Positions 1 to 8,982 of a stretch of DNA of 64,000 nucleotides are shown one piece after another. How positions within the stretch are numbered: position 1 is the first letter of the stretch; every line of letters starts with the position of its first letter. This DNA comes from Nostoc piscinale CENA21 (GTDB lineage: Bacteria > Cyanobacteriota > Cyanobacteriia > Cyanobacteriales > Nostocaceae): assembly GCF_001298445.1 (NCBI RefSeq), contig NZ_CP012036.1, positions 1,159,091-1,223,090 on the forward strand. Direction: 5' to 3'. Below the pieces are notes generated by a model. That model saw only the letters and a program-made list of their open reading frames with translations, had not been told where the DNA came from and made no database searches. The translations under genes and the position numbers were made by a program.

Positions 1-1072
1 GGGTTTCGTGGGGCGAGAAGGCTGTGGGTTAATGCCTATTCGCGGTCACTCTGGGGTGCAAGGTGGTGCAGAGATGGGATGTTACGCTACGGTGTTTCCA
101 GGTGGTAAACCGATTAACTCAGAAAATGCTGCTGATTTGAGTCAAAAATGGGGCTTTGAAGTACCAAGCATCAGGGGTTTAATTGCGCCGGAAATGATTG
201 ATGCTGCTTACGACAAGCAATTAGATGTGTTGTTTTCTGTGGGAGGGAATTTTTTAGAAGTTCTACCAGAACCAGATTATGTGGAAGGTGCTTTGCAACG
301 TATCCCTTTACGGGTACATACAGATATTGTACTGTCTAGCCAAATGTTAGTAGAACCAGCAGATACTGTAATTTTATTACCTGCCACTACTCGCTATGAA
401 GTACCAGGGGGTGTGACGGAAACCTCTACAGAACGCCGAATAATTTTTAGTCCAGAAATTCCTGGTCCCCGTATTGGTGAGGCGCTACCAGAGTGGGAGG
501 TGTTTGTGGAATTGGCAAAACGGGTGCGTCCAGATTTAGCAGAGAAAATTGATTTTGAGAATACGGCAGCGATTCGTGAAGAAATTGCCCAAGTTGTGCC
601 ATTATACGCCGGGATTCAACACTTACGGCAGGCGGGTGATCAATTTCAATATGGTGGTTCTCATTTGTGCTTTGGCTGGAATTTTGCCACACCCGATGGG
701 AAAGCCCACTTTACAGCTTTATCACCCGCAGCAAAAGAAATACCAGAAGGTTGCTTTTTGGTGGCGACACGTCGGGGTAAGCAGTTTAATAGTATGGTGC
801 AAGAACGCAAAGATGCGATTACTGGGGCTTTGCGCGAGGCGGTGTTAATGAATGCGGTTGATGCTGCTAAGTTGAAATTAAAAGATGGGGATCAAGTAAT
901 TTTGAAGAATAAATTGGGTGAGTTAACTGGCAGAATTTATCTAGCACCAATTCAGCGCGGAAATTTACAAGTTCATTGGCCAGAGGGGAATGTATTGCTT
1001 GATAAAAGTAAGCGATCGCTCGAAGGAGTCCCAGATTACAATGCTGTCGTAAGGCTGGAAAAACTCACCTAA
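1..1072 (+). CDS. Molybdopterin oxidoreductase, FdhF/YdeP-like (5' end outside window)
   Basis: C-terminal part of a molybdopterin-dependent oxidoreductase of the formate-dehydrogenase-like YdeP/FdhF group. The frame is already open at base 2, so the true start lies upstream. About 355 residues are visible: the end of the molybdopterin-binding core (GHSGVQGGAEMG near the start, then VGGNFLEVLP) and the C-terminal dinucleotide-binding domain (ATRRGKQFNSM, LKDGDQVIL). Family members use bis-MGD molybdenum and act on formate or related small substrates, but the YdeP branch has no firmly known substrate. The cluster-binding N-terminus is not visible. It is not narB. An HIP1-like site lies near the 3' end. 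Confidence 0.85.
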   Translation, partial: GFVGREGCGLMPIRGHSGVQGGAEMGCYATVFPGGKPINSENAADLSQKWGFEVPSIRGLIAPEMIDAAYDKQLDVLFSVGGNFLEVLPEPDYVEGALQRIPLRVHTDIVLSSQMLVEPADTVILLPATTRYEVPGGVTETSTERRIIFSPEIPGPRIGEALPEWEVFVELAKRVRPDLAEKIDFENTAAIREEIAQVVPLYAGIQHLRQAGDQFQYGGSHLCFGWNFATPDGKAHFTALSPAAKEIPEGCFLVATRRGKQFNSMVQERKDAITGALREAVLMNAVDAAKLKLKDGDQVILKNKLGELTGRIYLAPIQRGNLQVHWPEGNVLLDKSKRSLEGVPDYNAVVRLEKLT

Positions 1073-1093
1073 ATTATCTTCCAGAAGATTAAT

Positions 1094-1888
1094 ATGTTAG
1101 GAGCGATCGCTGGTGACATCATCGGTTCGGTATATGAAGTTAACAATATTAAAACCAAAGATTTTCCCTTATTCGATAGGCAATGTCGTTTCACAGATGA
1201 TACTGTGCTAACAGTGGCAGTGGCCGAAATGATTCTCGATGGTGCAAACTCCCTCGACAGTAGTCAATACATTGAGCAATTTAAGTCTTATTTCCGCCGC
1301 TACCCCTACGCTGGTTATGGCAGCACTTTTAGAAATTGGGCAAACTCTAACGATAGTCAGCCCTACAATAGTTGGGGTAACGGTTCGGCAATGCGCGTCA
1401 GTCCCATTGGCTTTGCTTTAAATGACTTAGATACCGTCCTCGAAACAGCTAAAAGTTGTGCTGTTGTGACTCACAATCATCCTGAAGGTATCAAAGGCGC
1501 TCAAGCCACAGCCGCAGCTATATTTCTGGCTCGCACAGGTCATGATAAACTGGCGATTAAAAATTATTTGCAAAATACCTTCGGCTACGATTTAGAAATT
1601 ACCCTTGACGAAATTCGACCCACTTACAAATTTGATGTTTCTTGTCAAGGTTCCGTCCCCCAAGCAGTTATCGCCTTTTTAGAATCAACCAATTACGAAG
1701 ATGCAATTCGTAATGCAATTTCTTTGGGTGGTGACAGTGACACCATTGCTTGTATTACAGGTGGTATTGCTCAAGCATATTATCATGGCGTACCAAAAGC
1801 GATCGCTGACCAAGCCCTATCTCATTTAAATGATCATTTATACACAATTACTCAAAGGTTTATGTTGCAGTACTGTAACTATTGCTGA
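1094..1888 (+). CDS. ADP-ribosylglycohydrolase family protein (DraG-like)
   Basis: A 264-residue ADP-ribosylglycohydrolase-fold protein, which removes ADP-ribose from proteins or metabolites using two magnesium ions. The metal ligands appear as FTDDTV near residue 36 and GGDSDTIA near residue 213, and GAIAGDIIGS at the N-terminus is typical. The length fits the family. An HIP1 octamer overlaps codons 4-6. It lies 21 bases after the oxidoreductase on the same strand. DraG itself reactivates dinitrogenase reductase, but many cyanobacterial members are unrelated to nitrogenase, so no substrate is assigned. Confidence 0.88.
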   Translation: MLGAIAGDIIGSVYEVNNIKTKDFPLFDRQCRFTDDTVLTVAVAEMILDGANSLDSSQYIEQFKSYFRRYPYAGYGSTFRNWANSNDSQPYNSWGNGSAMRVSPIGFALNDLDTVLETAKSCAVVTHNHPEGIKGAQATAAAIFLARTGHDKLAIKNYLQNTFGYDLEITLDEIRPTYKFDVSCQGSVPQAVIAFLESTNYEDAIRNAISLGGDSDTIACITGGIAQAYYHGVPKAIADQALSHLNDHLYTITQRFMLQYCNYC

Positions 1889-2200
1889 CAGTATGAAGTC
1901 TGAAGTCTGAAATGAAGAAAGCCCTATAGTCAGCTTGTTTGCAATTTATAAAGGTTGTTTTATTTCCACAGACTTGTACTAGTATTTGTTCATTGAGAGT
2001 AAATCTCAGCATTCTCTGATACCCAAAATTTTATTTACTGTTTCAATTTTTAGGGTAATTGGTATCAGTTGGTGTATCTACTATTTTCATTCAGAAAATT
2101 GCAGAAAATCGTGTATTTTCTTTTTCCCCTTGCCTCCTGCTCCCCTGCGCTCTATTTTAAAGTGAAAAGGTGTTACTCCCTCTCGGCTTGACTCGTAAGT
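1889..2200. other. Intergenic region, no gene seen
   Basis: AT-rich spacer between the glycohydrolase and the kinase. I see no convincing ORF or RNA. It probably contains the kinase promoter. Confidence 0.5.
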
Positions 2201-3976
2201 ATGGAATTTATTGGCGAACTATTAGATAAACGCTATAAAATTATCAAAAAACTTGGTGAAGGAAACTTTGGCGAAACCTATTTAGCAAGGGATCATAAAC
2301 GTCCGAGTAAACCTGCTTGTGTAGTGAAGCGACTCAAGCCCAAGCATACCCATCCCAGAGTACTGGAACTATTTGAGCAAGAAGCAATTATCCTCGAAAA
2401 ATTGGGAGAACACCCCCAAATTCCTCGCCTTTTGGCTCATTTTGCCCTTGATAATGACTTATACATTGTGCAAGATTATGTCGAAGGACATACCCTGCGA
2501 GCCGAAATTTTACCAAGAAGGCAAATGGCAGAAGTTGATGTCATCAAGCTGCTACATGATATTTTAGAAGTTTTGGTTTTTGTGCATCAAAATAACGTGA
2601 TTCATCGGGATCTCAAACCCGAAAATATCATGCGGCGCAAACATGATCATAAAATTGTGTTGATTGACTTTGGCTCTGTGAGAGAGCTTGGCTCTATCTC
2701 TGTTGACATATATAGAATGATTCGGACTAGTGTAGTGGTTGGGACTCCAGGTTATATCCCCAATGAACAAGCCAAAGGTAAACCTCGGTTATGCAGCGAT
2801 ATTTATGCTTTAGGAATGATGGCTATTGAAGCCTTAACAGGTATTTCTCCCCATCAATTACAAGAAGATCCTGACACGGGTAAACCTATCTGGCGAGATT
2901 GTGTCAAAGTTAGTTATGCTTTGGCAGATGTGATTGAAACCATGATATGCGATCGCTACACCCTCCGCTATCCCTCAGCCACGGAAACATTGCAAGCCCT
3001 AATTACAACTCAAATCATACCCTTCAGTGCCATATTATCTCCACCAATCAACTCCAACCCACCAAGAGAATCACCATTAAATCTGGAACCAGAGTTAGAA
3101 ACTGTCTTGTTACCCCTAGAACAATTCGAGTTTGAAATCGCAAATATTTCCGAAACAAGATGGTTAGGTTCTCAACCAACTTATGAAGTTAACCGTGATT
3201 CCGGCACAGCCCAAGGTTTCATAGAAGATTTAAATCATGAAATTACCTTGGCAATGGTATCTCTTCCTGGTGGGCAATTCCTTATGGGTTCCCCAGATGA
3301 TGAACCAGAACGATTTCATAGCGAAAGTCCCCAACATCTTGTCAAAATTTCACCCTTCTTTCTCAGTAAATTTCCCATCACTCAAGCACAATGGCAAGCA
3401 GTGGCCACACTACCCCCAATTAACCGCCATCTTGATCCCACACCAGCTAGTGTTAAGGGTACAAATCTCCCAGTCGAGCAAGTTTCTTGGGAAGATGCCG
3501 TGGAATTTTGCGCGAGACTGGCTGATAAAACCGGACGCAACTATCGCCTACCCAGCGAAGCTGAGTGGGAATATGCTTGTCGTGCCAAAACCACCACACC
3601 CTTTTATTTTGGTGACAAGCTAATACCTAGCTTGGCTAATTACAACAACAGTTCTCCCTACAATCCAGAATCAGGAAATTATTCACAAACAACCATAGTC
3701 GGCAGTTTTCCCGCCAACGCTTTTGGTTTATATGATATGCACGGCAATGTTTGGGAATGGTGCGGAGATCACTGGCATAAAAATTACCAAGGCGCACCTG
3801 TGGATGGCAGTGTGTGGCTGTCTAATAATCATGAACTGAAATCGCGCGTCATTCGGGGTGGTTCTTGGAAAAGTTCTTCTCGCTTATGTCGTTCTGCTTA
3901 TCGTAGCTGGAATCCTCAAGATGGACGGGGCAACCTTCTGGGATTTCGGGTGGCTATTTCTTTATCAGATTTTTAG
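2201..3976 (+). CDS. Ser/Thr protein kinase fused to a formylglycine-generating-enzyme (SUMF1) domain
   Basis: A 591-residue two-domain protein. Residues 10-270 are a Hanks-type kinase: glycine loop GEGNFGETYL, likely ATP lysine K43, catalytic HRD at 135-137 and DFG at 156-158. Residues about 350-590 are an FGE-sulfatase/SUMF1 domain (GGQFLMGS, YRLPSEAEWEYACRA, GLYDMHGNVWEWCGD, RVIRGGSW, GFRVA). Such fusions are common in multicellular cyanobacteria. The SUMF1 part usually serves as a binding module rather than a proven formylglycine enzyme, so a role in signalling is an inference. No membrane segment is seen. Transcribed alone, with 224 bases before the IS element start codon. Confidence 0.92.
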   Translation: MEFIGELLDKRYKIIKKLGEGNFGETYLARDHKRPSKPACVVKRLKPKHTHPRVLELFEQEAIILEKLGEHPQIPRLLAHFALDNDLYIVQDYVEGHTLRAEILPRRQMAEVDVIKLLHDILEVLVFVHQNNVIHRDLKPENIMRRKHDHKIVLIDFGSVRELGSISVDIYRMIRTSVVVGTPGYIPNEQAKGKPRLCSDIYALGMMAIEALTGISPHQLQEDPDTGKPIWRDCVKVSYALADVIETMICDRYTLRYPSATETLQALITTQIIPFSAILSPPINSNPPRESPLNLEPELETVLLPLEQFEFEIANISETRWLGSQPTYEVNRDSGTAQGFIEDLNHEITLAMVSLPGGQFLMGSPDDEPERFHSESPQHLVKISPFFLSKFPITQAQWQAVATLPPINRHLDPTPASVKGTNLPVEQVSWEDAVEFCARLADKTGRNYRLPSEAEWEYACRAKTTTPFYFGDKLIPSLANYNNSSPYNPESGNYSQTTIVGSFPANAFGLYDMHGNVWEWCGDHWHKNYQGAPVDGSVWLSNNHELKSRVIRGGSWKSSSRLCRSAYRSWNPQDGRGNLLGFRVAISLSDF

Positions 3977-4016
3977 GAGTTTTGGTGATAGACAAGGGAA
4001 GGAAGGGGGATAGAAG

Positions 4017-4808
4017 TTTTGGGCGTTGCATAATGAGAATATGAATTAGGGTGAATCTTCATGGAATGTCCGCGTTGTAATTCCTCTCATATCCGTAAGA
4101 ACGGTAGACAAAGAGGTAAACAAAACTACATTTGTGCAGATTGTGGTCGTCAATTTATTGAATATCACAATCAAAAGGGTTATGGTGACGAAATTAAACG
4201 AGAATGCTTAGAAATGTATGTTAATGGTTCTGGTTTCCGTGCCATAGAAAGAGTAAAAAAAGTACATCATACAACAGTAATTTATTGGGTGAAACAAATG
4301 GGTGGTCAGTTACCAGAACATCCCGAAACAGCTGAAATACCTGAAATAACTGAAATTGATGAATTAGAAACTTTTGTCGGGTCAAAAAAAACAAAATTTG
4401 GGTATGGAGTGTAGTCAACCACAAGACTTCGGGGATTTTAGGATGGGTTTTAGGAGATAGAAGTTCAGAAACTTTTCAACAGTTGTGGCAGAGGATTAAA
4501 GCGTGGAACTCATATTTTTATGTAACGGATGGCTATCCGGTTTATCCATGTTTTATTAATCAAGAAGACCATCTTGTGTGTAAAACTTATATGACACGAG
4601 TAGAAGGTGAAAATAGCAGATTAAGACATTATTTAGCCCGATTACATAGAAAGACTTTTTGTTATTCTAAGTCAGTAGAAATGCTGGAACTCTCTATTAG
4701 ATTGTTAGTTTATTATCTCCAGCATCGTTGTATTCCAATGCGGGAGCAAAGCCCCCGCGAGGATATAGCGATCGCATAATTCATCTTGTGATTCAGCAAC
4801 GCCCAAAA
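4017..4808 (+). mobile_element. IS1-family insertion sequence
   Basis: An element of about 790 bp bounded by imperfect inverted repeats of about 30 bp. The left end reads TTTTGGGCGTTGC; the right end, reverse-complemented, reads the same 13 bases, and about 25 of 30 positions match. It encodes one IS1-type transposase in two frames. Size, zinc-ribbon start and A-rich frameshift site fit IS1. No clear direct target duplication is visible next to the ends, so the copy may be old or rearranged. The insertion falls between the kinase gene and the small-peptide gene. Confidence 0.85.
4061..4779 (+). CDS. IS1-family transposase made by -1 frameshifting
   Basis: The first frame (4061-4414) gives an InsA-like zinc-ribbon (CPRCNSSHIRKNGRQRG, CADCGRQF) and helix-turn-helix, with the start of the DDE domain (ELETFVGSKK). 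The rest of the catalytic domain continues in the -1 frame to 4779 (NHKTSGILGWVLGDR, YVTDGYPVYP, TRVEGENSRLRHYLARL). The switch occurs at A8C at 4384-4392, read as A AAA AAA then AC, the slippery-site type used by IS1 elements. Joined, the product is about 238 residues and looks complete. Because other A/T runs in this window break genes, a sequencing error is an alternative. Confidence 0.82.
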
Positions 4809-4817
4809 TTTCATCTA

Positions 4818-5039
4818 CTACCAATCAGCCATAGGAATATCGCTGGGCAAACCATGTGCGAATTCTTCAAACATAATTTTTTCTAGTTCCAAGTCTGTGT
4901 CATCTAATATTCCTAAATTATTTTCGTTGAGATTACTGTTAGAATTCTGAGTATTCAAAGTTTGGTGCTTGATCACGGAATTATCTTGGGTGGAAGATGG
5001 CTGTTTGAGAGTTTTGATTGGGGATGTTGCCGTTTTCAT
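4818..5039 (-). CDS. Small 73-residue peptide next to a heme-oxygenase-like enzyme
   Basis: I chose the start at 5039 because AAGGAG lies just upstream; the frame stays open to 5093 but without such a site. The product begins MKTATSPIKTLKQ, has a Ser/Asn/Gln-rich middle, an acidic helical part (DDTDLELEKIMFEEF) and ends GLPSDIPMADW. It contains no Cys, no membrane segment and no recognised domain. It follows the heme-oxygenase-like gene on the same strand after about 115 bases, so co-transcription is plausible. The IS1 element lies 9 bases beyond its stop. A substrate or precursor peptide of the neighbouring enzyme is a hypothesis only. Confidence 0.55.
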   Translation of the reverse strand: MKTATSPIKTLKQPSSTQDNSVIKHQTLNTQNSNSNLNENNLGILDDTDLELEKIMFEEFAHGLPSDIPMADW

Positions 5040-5155
5040 GGTCTTCTCCTTAGTAATTGCACCGAATTCTATGTTGTTAAAAATTGCAGACAAAATTTCA
5101 GTTTTGTTTTTTTTAGGCAGTTAGCAGTTGATTACTCAGATTGACCTGCGCTTAT

Positions 5156-5971
5156 TTACAGTTTGAGTGACTTTAAGACATTCTCAATCTCCTCATCTGT
5201 TATGTAAGCTTCTGGCGGTGGGCTAAAACGCAGTAATGCAGCTTGGTAACAAGCTTGTGCGACTAAATCGCGCTCTTGATGAGTTAGCCCTGCAATCATC
5301 GCCACCGTTTCCTTGACGTGCTGTACCTCTGTGGTGCTAATGGCACTATGTACACGTAGACAACGGGTGGCTTTGATACCTGGTGGTAGTAATGCTTCTA
5401 CTTTCTGGATGTAAGCTTCTCCGATACATATTCCTAAACGTTCTGCTGTATAGGAATAGCCTACACAAGCAATTGGGTCAGAGTCTTGTACGCATTGCTT
5501 AAAACAGTCCAGTAAAGTTTGAGCCGCAGGAGGAACAAGTGCTTCCACAACAGCTTCAGCTTGATACCCCATTGAGCGAATATCTCGGAGTGCAAGTATG
5601 TCGTGACCTGCTTCTTCTCTAGCTTTTTGTTCTGCCCACTGTGCCAAACTCTGACGATTGGTCGCCGCAAAACGCGATCGCGCTTCTTCCATTAGTCGTG
5701 GTGTTGAATGACACAGATGGTAAAAACCAGCAAGTCGCCATACCCAACGTGTAGGAGTTAAAGCTGGTGGTCGTCGCTCTGATTTAACTGCGTACCAAGC
5801 AGATACAATGGCACGATCTAAAAGCTTTTGGGTTTTATTTAAGGTATCTGCATCAATTCTTGTTGGAGTGAAGGAATCACTACTATTCATCGATGGCGGT
5901 TGATCTACCAAACTATTGTTGCCTGTCTTAACTTCTACTTTGTTCGGCTCATTTAAAAATGGATTAGGCAT
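5156..5971 (-). CDS. Heme-oxygenase-like (HDO/TenA-fold) iron enzyme
   Basis: A 271-residue helical protein of the iron-containing redox enzyme / heme-oxygenase-like diiron family. Possible metal ligands follow the expected E-H-E-H-E-H order: E120 and H123 (REEAGHD), E177 (YTAER), H208 (VHSA), E215 and H218 (TEVQHVKE). The first 40 residues look disordered. Known HDO enzymes oxidise fatty acids, amino acids or peptides, or donate their own side chains (CADD), so the substrate cannot be named. The downstream small-peptide gene on the same strand is its only obvious partner. Confidence 0.75.
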   Translation of the reverse strand: MPNPFLNEPNKVEVKTGNNSLVDQPPSMNSSDSFTPTRIDADTLNKTQKLLDRAIVSAWYAVKSERRPPALTPTRWVWRLAGFYHLCHSTPRLMEEARSRFAATNRQSLAQWAEQKAREEAGHDILALRDIRSMGYQAEAVVEALVPPAAQTLLDCFKQCVQDSDPIACVGYSYTAERLGICIGEAYIQKVEALLPPGIKATRCLRVHSAISTTEVQHVKETVAMIAGLTHQERDLVAQACYQAALLRFSPPPEAYITDEEIENVLKSLKL

Positions 5972-6278
5972 GGTTCGTTGTATAATCCCCTATCTACCAG
6001 TATCTTGTCAGCTACTTATGCTACTGCGAAAGATGTGGATAACTCGACTATGACAAGACTTAAATGCCCCAATTATGAGACTTTTGAAGGTATTGTTGTT
6101 TTAACTCACTGATCTAAAGTGAGTTATCAAAAAGATTGATTTCTTTCAGTTCTCAATTCAATTTCTTAACAATGAAGATAAGTCAACGCTTAACTTTAAG
6201 CTCAAAATCTTGATTTTCACTGGTCAAGATGTTTCAGTCTTGGCAATATCTTAATTAGCCTCCATACACATTAAAATA
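5972..6278. other. Intergenic region with a short hairpin
   Basis: No gene is seen. A perfect 8-bp stem (AACTCACT / AGTGAGTT) lies at about 6103-6125. The region probably contains the divergent promoters of the HDO enzyme and the ribbon-helix-helix gene. Confidence 0.45.
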
Positions 6279-6467
6279 ATGATGGATAGAACAGCTGCGC
6301 TTGGATTTTCTAGTTTTCCAACCTCCAGTAAAAAACAAGTAGTCAAGCAAATAACTGTGGACTTGACTCCAGATGAAGCTCAAACGCTAGAGAAATATTG
6401 TGGACAGACAGGCCAAGCAATCTCGAATGTGATTGAGGAACTCATTCGAGGCTTACCTGTTAGCTAA
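6279..6467 (+). CDS. Ribbon-helix-helix DNA-binding protein (CopG-like), copy 1
   Basis: A 62-residue protein whose core VKQITVDLTPDEAQTLEKYC followed by a helix ending VIEELIRGL fits a ribbon-helix-helix fold: one beta strand and two helices. ATG codons at 6279 and 6282 are both possible and no strong ribosome site decides. It is a clear paralogue of the 50-residue product encoded convergently at 6548-6700 (shared LEKYC-QTG and ELIRGL). No toxin gene is adjacent. A short transcription or plasmid-type regulator is likely. Confidence 0.6.
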   Translation: MMDRTAALGFSSFPTSSKKQVVKQITVDLTPDEAQTLEKYCGQTGQAISNVIEELIRGLPVS

Positions 6468-6547
6468 GTGTTTTGCTAAAACTCTAAAAACTTAGAGTCA
6501 AGAAAGTTATCAATACAATGGTTTTAAACACAGACCAAGCTTGAATC

Positions 6548-6700
6548 CTACTCAGACCTTGTAGTAGCCAATCCGCGAATCAGTTCTCTGATTACGTCTG
6601 TTGCTGGTCTTCCTGTCTGGTCACAATATTTTTCCAAGTTCTTAGCTTCGTTAAGTGCCAAGTTGATGGTTATTCGCTTGACCGCCCATTTTTTATTCAT
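6548..6700 (-). CDS. Ribbon-helix-helix DNA-binding protein, copy 2 (50 residues)
   Basis: A short gene starting with ATG at 6700 and stopping at 6548. The product starts MNKKWAVKRITINLALNEAK and continues with NLEKYCDQTGRPATDVIREL. It aligns along its length with the convergent neighbour at 6279-6467, including EKYC-QTG and the ending ELIRGL. Conservation between the two copies at protein level, with different DNA, supports both being real. Function as a small DNA-binding repressor is inferred from the fold. Confidence 0.6.
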   Translation of the reverse strand: MNKKWAVKRITINLALNEAKNLEKYCDQTGRPATDVIRELIRGLATTRSE

Positions 6701-7469
6701 GCTATCAGTCTGGTTGTATTAGATAAAATTACGAAAATTTTCATTTATTTAGACCATTCTCTTGTCTTGATTATGCGTTTCGGCACAATTAGACGGAGAT
6801 TTTTTTATCTGTTTGAAAGTAGTTAAGAAAAGCATTTATTTGCTTTCATCAGCTATCTTCAGACAAGATACACAAGTTTATTTGCATTGCTATGAGCCGG
6901 AGTACATAAACTGCTCGTAACTTTTTTGTTTTTCTTGGTATTTAGGCCAAGTAATAAATTTCTTATTGAGAATATTACCATCCAAGTCAACTATCAGCCA
7001 AATATGATGTCATCACAAGTTGTTGCGAAAACCAGCCGAAAAATGCGACCAATTCTTGCTGTTTTATGGATTTAAAATGGCGAAATCAGCCCTAAGTAAA
7101 GATATAAGCGCAAAAGTAAGGTTGAAAATTGAGAAATTACCTACCAATCCGTTTTAAATCGCGCGTAATATCTATTACGGCTGTTTTTGATTTAGTGTTG
7201 AGTTACGCCTTAAGTATTTGAGTTAAGTTTTTTAAATAAAAACTAGGTATTATATTAAATAATTTGATAAAATATCCCTGGTATCAATACCGGGGATATT
7301 TTTAATCATTAAAAGAATGTAAACAGAAAAAGCGTTGCGTAAAGATTAAGCTTCCAGATAGATCAGCAAAGATAAATTTATTACATTCTCATCTGAAAGA
7401 TTCCCAAATAATACTAAGATAAAAAGCAGAAAAAACTTGGGAATGTTTTGGATGATGTTTGAGTAATGC
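6701..7469. other. Gene-poor intergenic region
   Basis: About 770 bases without a convincing gene. A minus-strand frame near 6900-7010 encodes a protein-like stretch (WLIVDLDGNILNKK) preceded by stops, possibly a gene relic. A strong hairpin lies at 7269-7302. Otherwise AT-rich with no recognisable element. Confidence 0.4.
7269..7302. terminator. Long symmetrical hairpin, terminator-like
   Basis: A stem of about 16 bp (left arm AAAATATCCCTGGTAT, right arm its complement with one mismatch) and a tiny loop, with A and T runs on both sides. It could stop transcription either way. The nearest upstream gene is comB-like on the minus strand, about 170 bases away. Confidence 0.55.
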
Positions 7470-8207
7470 TTAATTTTTGCTTTTTAAAACTCCTATTTCC
7501 TGTTGTATGGGTAGAACATCCAAAATATCTGTTTGGGAGCAATATTTCAGGTCTTCATGACATTCAAGGCGTAATAATCGTTTGCCATGACTAGCATGAT
7601 GGAATAATCCCAACAAGTTATCTTGCCACTGGGTGTAAAGAGCGATCGCACCAATCAATTCATCATTACCAGCTAATTGATCTGGAGACACATGAGTTTT
7701 TTCGATAATGCTATGAGCGATCGCACCTGCACAAACTGTATCTTCTAAAGCAAAACTCCCTTCCCACCCAGAACCAACAATCCAGACTGTTTGGGGCTGT
7801 TTTTCTAACAGATACTCCACTATTGCAGCGCGGTTAATTAAAGCGGCTGCTAGTACAGATGGAGAGTTTTGTATTCGTTGTAAGGCACGAGTACCATTAG
7901 TAGTACTGATAAACAGGCGACGACCATGCACTAGTTCTGGCGTGCAGTCTAGGGGAGAGTTACCGAGTTCAAAGCCCGTGACTTTGGCTCCGCCACGTTC
8001 TCCGGCTCTTAAACGTTTTTCTGCTGGCCATTGTTCGCTAATTTCTATGAGCTTTTCTAAATCACTGAAGACTTGTACTGCTTCGCCGCCAGCCGCTAAG
8101 ACTGTGGCAATTGTACTAGTGGCTCGCAAGACATCAACTGCGATCGCGCAGTCTGGAATTTCATCTTTAGGAGTTAATTCCGGAGTGTGGTATAAGAATA
8201 ACTTCAC
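7470..8207 (-). CDS. comB: 2-phosphosulfolactate phosphatase family protein (ComB)
   Basis: A 245-residue ComB-family protein. The founding enzyme removes phosphate from 2-phospho-3-sulfolactate in coenzyme M synthesis; cyanobacteria lack that pathway, so the physiological substrate here is unknown. Visible family blocks are CAIAVDVLRATSTIATVLAAG, AGERGG, GFELGNSPLD, STTNGTRAL and GSGWEGSFALEDTVCAGAI. Length matches the family. It is transcribed alone toward the gene-poor spacer. HIP1 sites lie inside the coding sequence. Confidence 0.85.
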   Translation of the reverse strand: MKLFLYHTPELTPKDEIPDCAIAVDVLRATSTIATVLAAGGEAVQVFSDLEKLIEISEQWPAEKRLRAGERGGAKVTGFELGNSPLDCTPELVHGRRLFISTTNGTRALQRIQNSPSVLAAALINRAAIVEYLLEKQPQTVWIVGSGWEGSFALEDTVCAGAIAHSIIEKTHVSPDQLAGNDELIGAIALYTQWQDNLLGLFHHASHGKRLLRLECHEDLKYCSQTDILDVLPIQQEIGVLKSKN

Positions 8208-8346
8208 GCGCTGGATACACCTGCTCTAAATATTATTATCGAGATACATTCTAATTTGTGTTAACAGCCATAATGACAATTCATGCAATAGGAATTTTTC
8301 GAGGTTATGGCAAGGTGTTGGTCAATGAGGGCAAATATCCTTGACC

Positions 8347-8982
8347 TTAACTGTTATTTAACTGTTGTTTAAGATGGCGAATGGCTGCACTAGTGTTACG
8401 TTGATAAGCAATCTGCACACACTGAGCAATAACGCTGTGCAGATCCAACCCTGGAAAATAGCGACTCTGGGTTTGCAATTGGTAATTGCTTCCCTGCAAT
8501 TGGTAAATTAATAACTGCTGTTTTTTAAATAGCCAAACTTCTGGCACACGATAAGGTAGATAATCTTCTACATCAGAATAACTAGTGACATCAATTTCAA
8601 TTACCAAATCAGGCGGGGGATCTTGTCTCCAGTCAATTCGCTTTTTACCTGAAACAGCTTGCCAATTATCAATATAAAAACAATAGTCAGGCTCAATACC
8701 GCTTTCTTCGGGTAGAGTCATCGTCACAGGGGTAAACGCATCATATTCCTTGTCATCGTGATCTAAAAGTGTGACAACAATATTGGCAATCAAATGAGCA
8801 TCTCGTCCATGTACAGGCAAAGGTGACATTAGTAATACTTCTCCATCACGATATTTAATGCGAGGAATTGAGCCATCTCCCCGTTGTTCACAGAGGCGCT
8901 GATACTCTTGCCAAGTAGCAGGTAGGCGCACCACGGAACCAGCAGGTAATTGAATTTTGTCAATTGAGACGAGGGCATACAT
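8347..8982 (-). CDS. Uma2 family (DUF820) endonuclease-like protein
   Basis: A PD-(D/E)XK-fold protein of the Uma2/DUF820 family, which is expanded in cyanobacteria and has no settled function. I chose the start at 8982 (MYALVSIDKIQLPAG), where AAGGA sits about 9 bases upstream; the frame continues to 9129 but the added 49 residues do not look conserved. Core motifs are GIEPDYCFYI and PDLVIEIDVTS, with a helix before VPEVWLFK. About 211 residues, normal for the family. A second Uma2 gene is at 29.5 kb. Confidence 0.8.
   Translation of the reverse strand: MYALVSIDKIQLPAGSVVRLPATWQEYQRLCEQRGDGSIPRIKYRDGEVLLMSPLPVHGRDAHLIANIVVTLLDHDDKEYDAFTPVTMTLPEESGIEPDYCFYIDNWQAVSGKKRIDWRQDPPPDLVIEIDVTSYSDVEDYLPYRVPEVWLFKKQQLLIYQLQGSNYQLQTQSRYFPGLDLHSVIAQCVQIAYQRNTSAAIRHLKQQLNNS

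Noticed and set aside
6900..7010. Minus-strand protein-like fragment (WLIVDLDGNILNKK)
   Set aside because: Only about 38 codons before stops, no start, and no recognised family; noted as a possible relic only.
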